A stretch of 39,023 nucleotides of DNA from Rhodobacter sp. SGA-6-6 (GTDB lineage Bacteria > Pseudomonadota > Alphaproteobacteria > Rhodobacterales > Rhodobacteraceae), in contig NZ_JAAKGP010000019.1 in NCBI RefSeq assembly GCF_011043545.1, positions 1-39,023 on the forward strand, in the 5' to 3' direction. Every line of letters starts with the position of its first letter. Position 1 is the stretch's first letter. Positions 39,017 through 39,023 of the stretch are shown piece after piece. The notes under the pieces are model-generated. The model was given only the letters and a program-made list of their open reading frames with translations, did no database searches and was not told the origin of the DNA. A program made the translations under genes and the position numbers.

Positions 39017-39023
39017 TTCTCCC

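Overview
The window comes from a high-GC alphaproteobacterium, most likely of the order Rhodobacterales (Rhodobacter/Paracoccus-like, Paracoccaceae). The evidence is the gene set and order (clpP-clpX; an NDUFA12-type complex I accessory subunit followed by MlaD, a DUF2155 protein, Aat and AccC-AccB; a GapR/DUF2312 protein; an NAD-dependent PreTA pyrimidine pathway), roughly 70% GC, and many short palindromic intergenic repeats. There is no rRNA, CRISPR array, transposase or phage structural gene. The species cannot be named from this sequence alone.

Layout. 1-408: a lower-GC edge with a truncated gene and tRNA-Asn(GTT). 478-2719: a metallo-beta-lactamase-fold hydrolase back to back with an EnvZ-like histidine kinase. 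2982-9318: housekeeping genes clpP, clpX, a RidA protein, NDUFA12, mlaD, DUF2155, aat, accC, accB. 9451-22962: a reductive pyrimidine/hydantoin catabolism locus. It holds preT-dedA-preA, then a leftward block with two RutR-like TetR regulators and a UPF0303 protein, then a rightward operon of N-carbamoyl amidohydrolase, a low-GC PD-(D/E)XK-like gene, dihydropyrimidinase and a five-gene ABC-transporter segment. PreTA would reduce uracil/thymine, HydA would open the ring, the amidohydrolase would release the beta-amino acid, and the ABC system would import a pyrimidine-like substrate. Two RutR-type boxes sit in front of the operon.

23025-28719: a probable acetate/short-chain-acid control module, made of an ScfR-type XRE regulator with an unusual H-box-like segment, a stand-alone receiver, a two-helix membrane protein and a sodium/solute-symporter-histidine kinase. 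28776-33156: an orphan FliM/SpoA-domain protein, a TIGR01244 phosphatase/sulfurtransferase-like protein, a DksA/TraR-like zinc protein behind a strong FNR-type box, and an enoyl-CoA hydratase fused to a decayed dehydrogenase domain. 33185-39016: gapR, a divergent LysR/EamA pair, a sulfotransferase-like protein, a fused iron-type ABC permease, a truncated tRNA-Thr and an intact tRNA-Thr(TGT).

The most striking structure not explained by genes is a family of four large modular palindromic elements of 200-290 bp at 12893, 24994, 32869 and 36799. They show compensatory base changes and one rearranged copy. Two smaller repeat families accompany them: paired 21-bp palindromes around TTTTCGnCGAAAA, and a hairpin with a GGATATTT...CAGATGAA tail. 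The best single-gene oddity is the PD-(D/E)XK-like gene that is translationally coupled into the pyrimidine operon while having about 50-55% GC.
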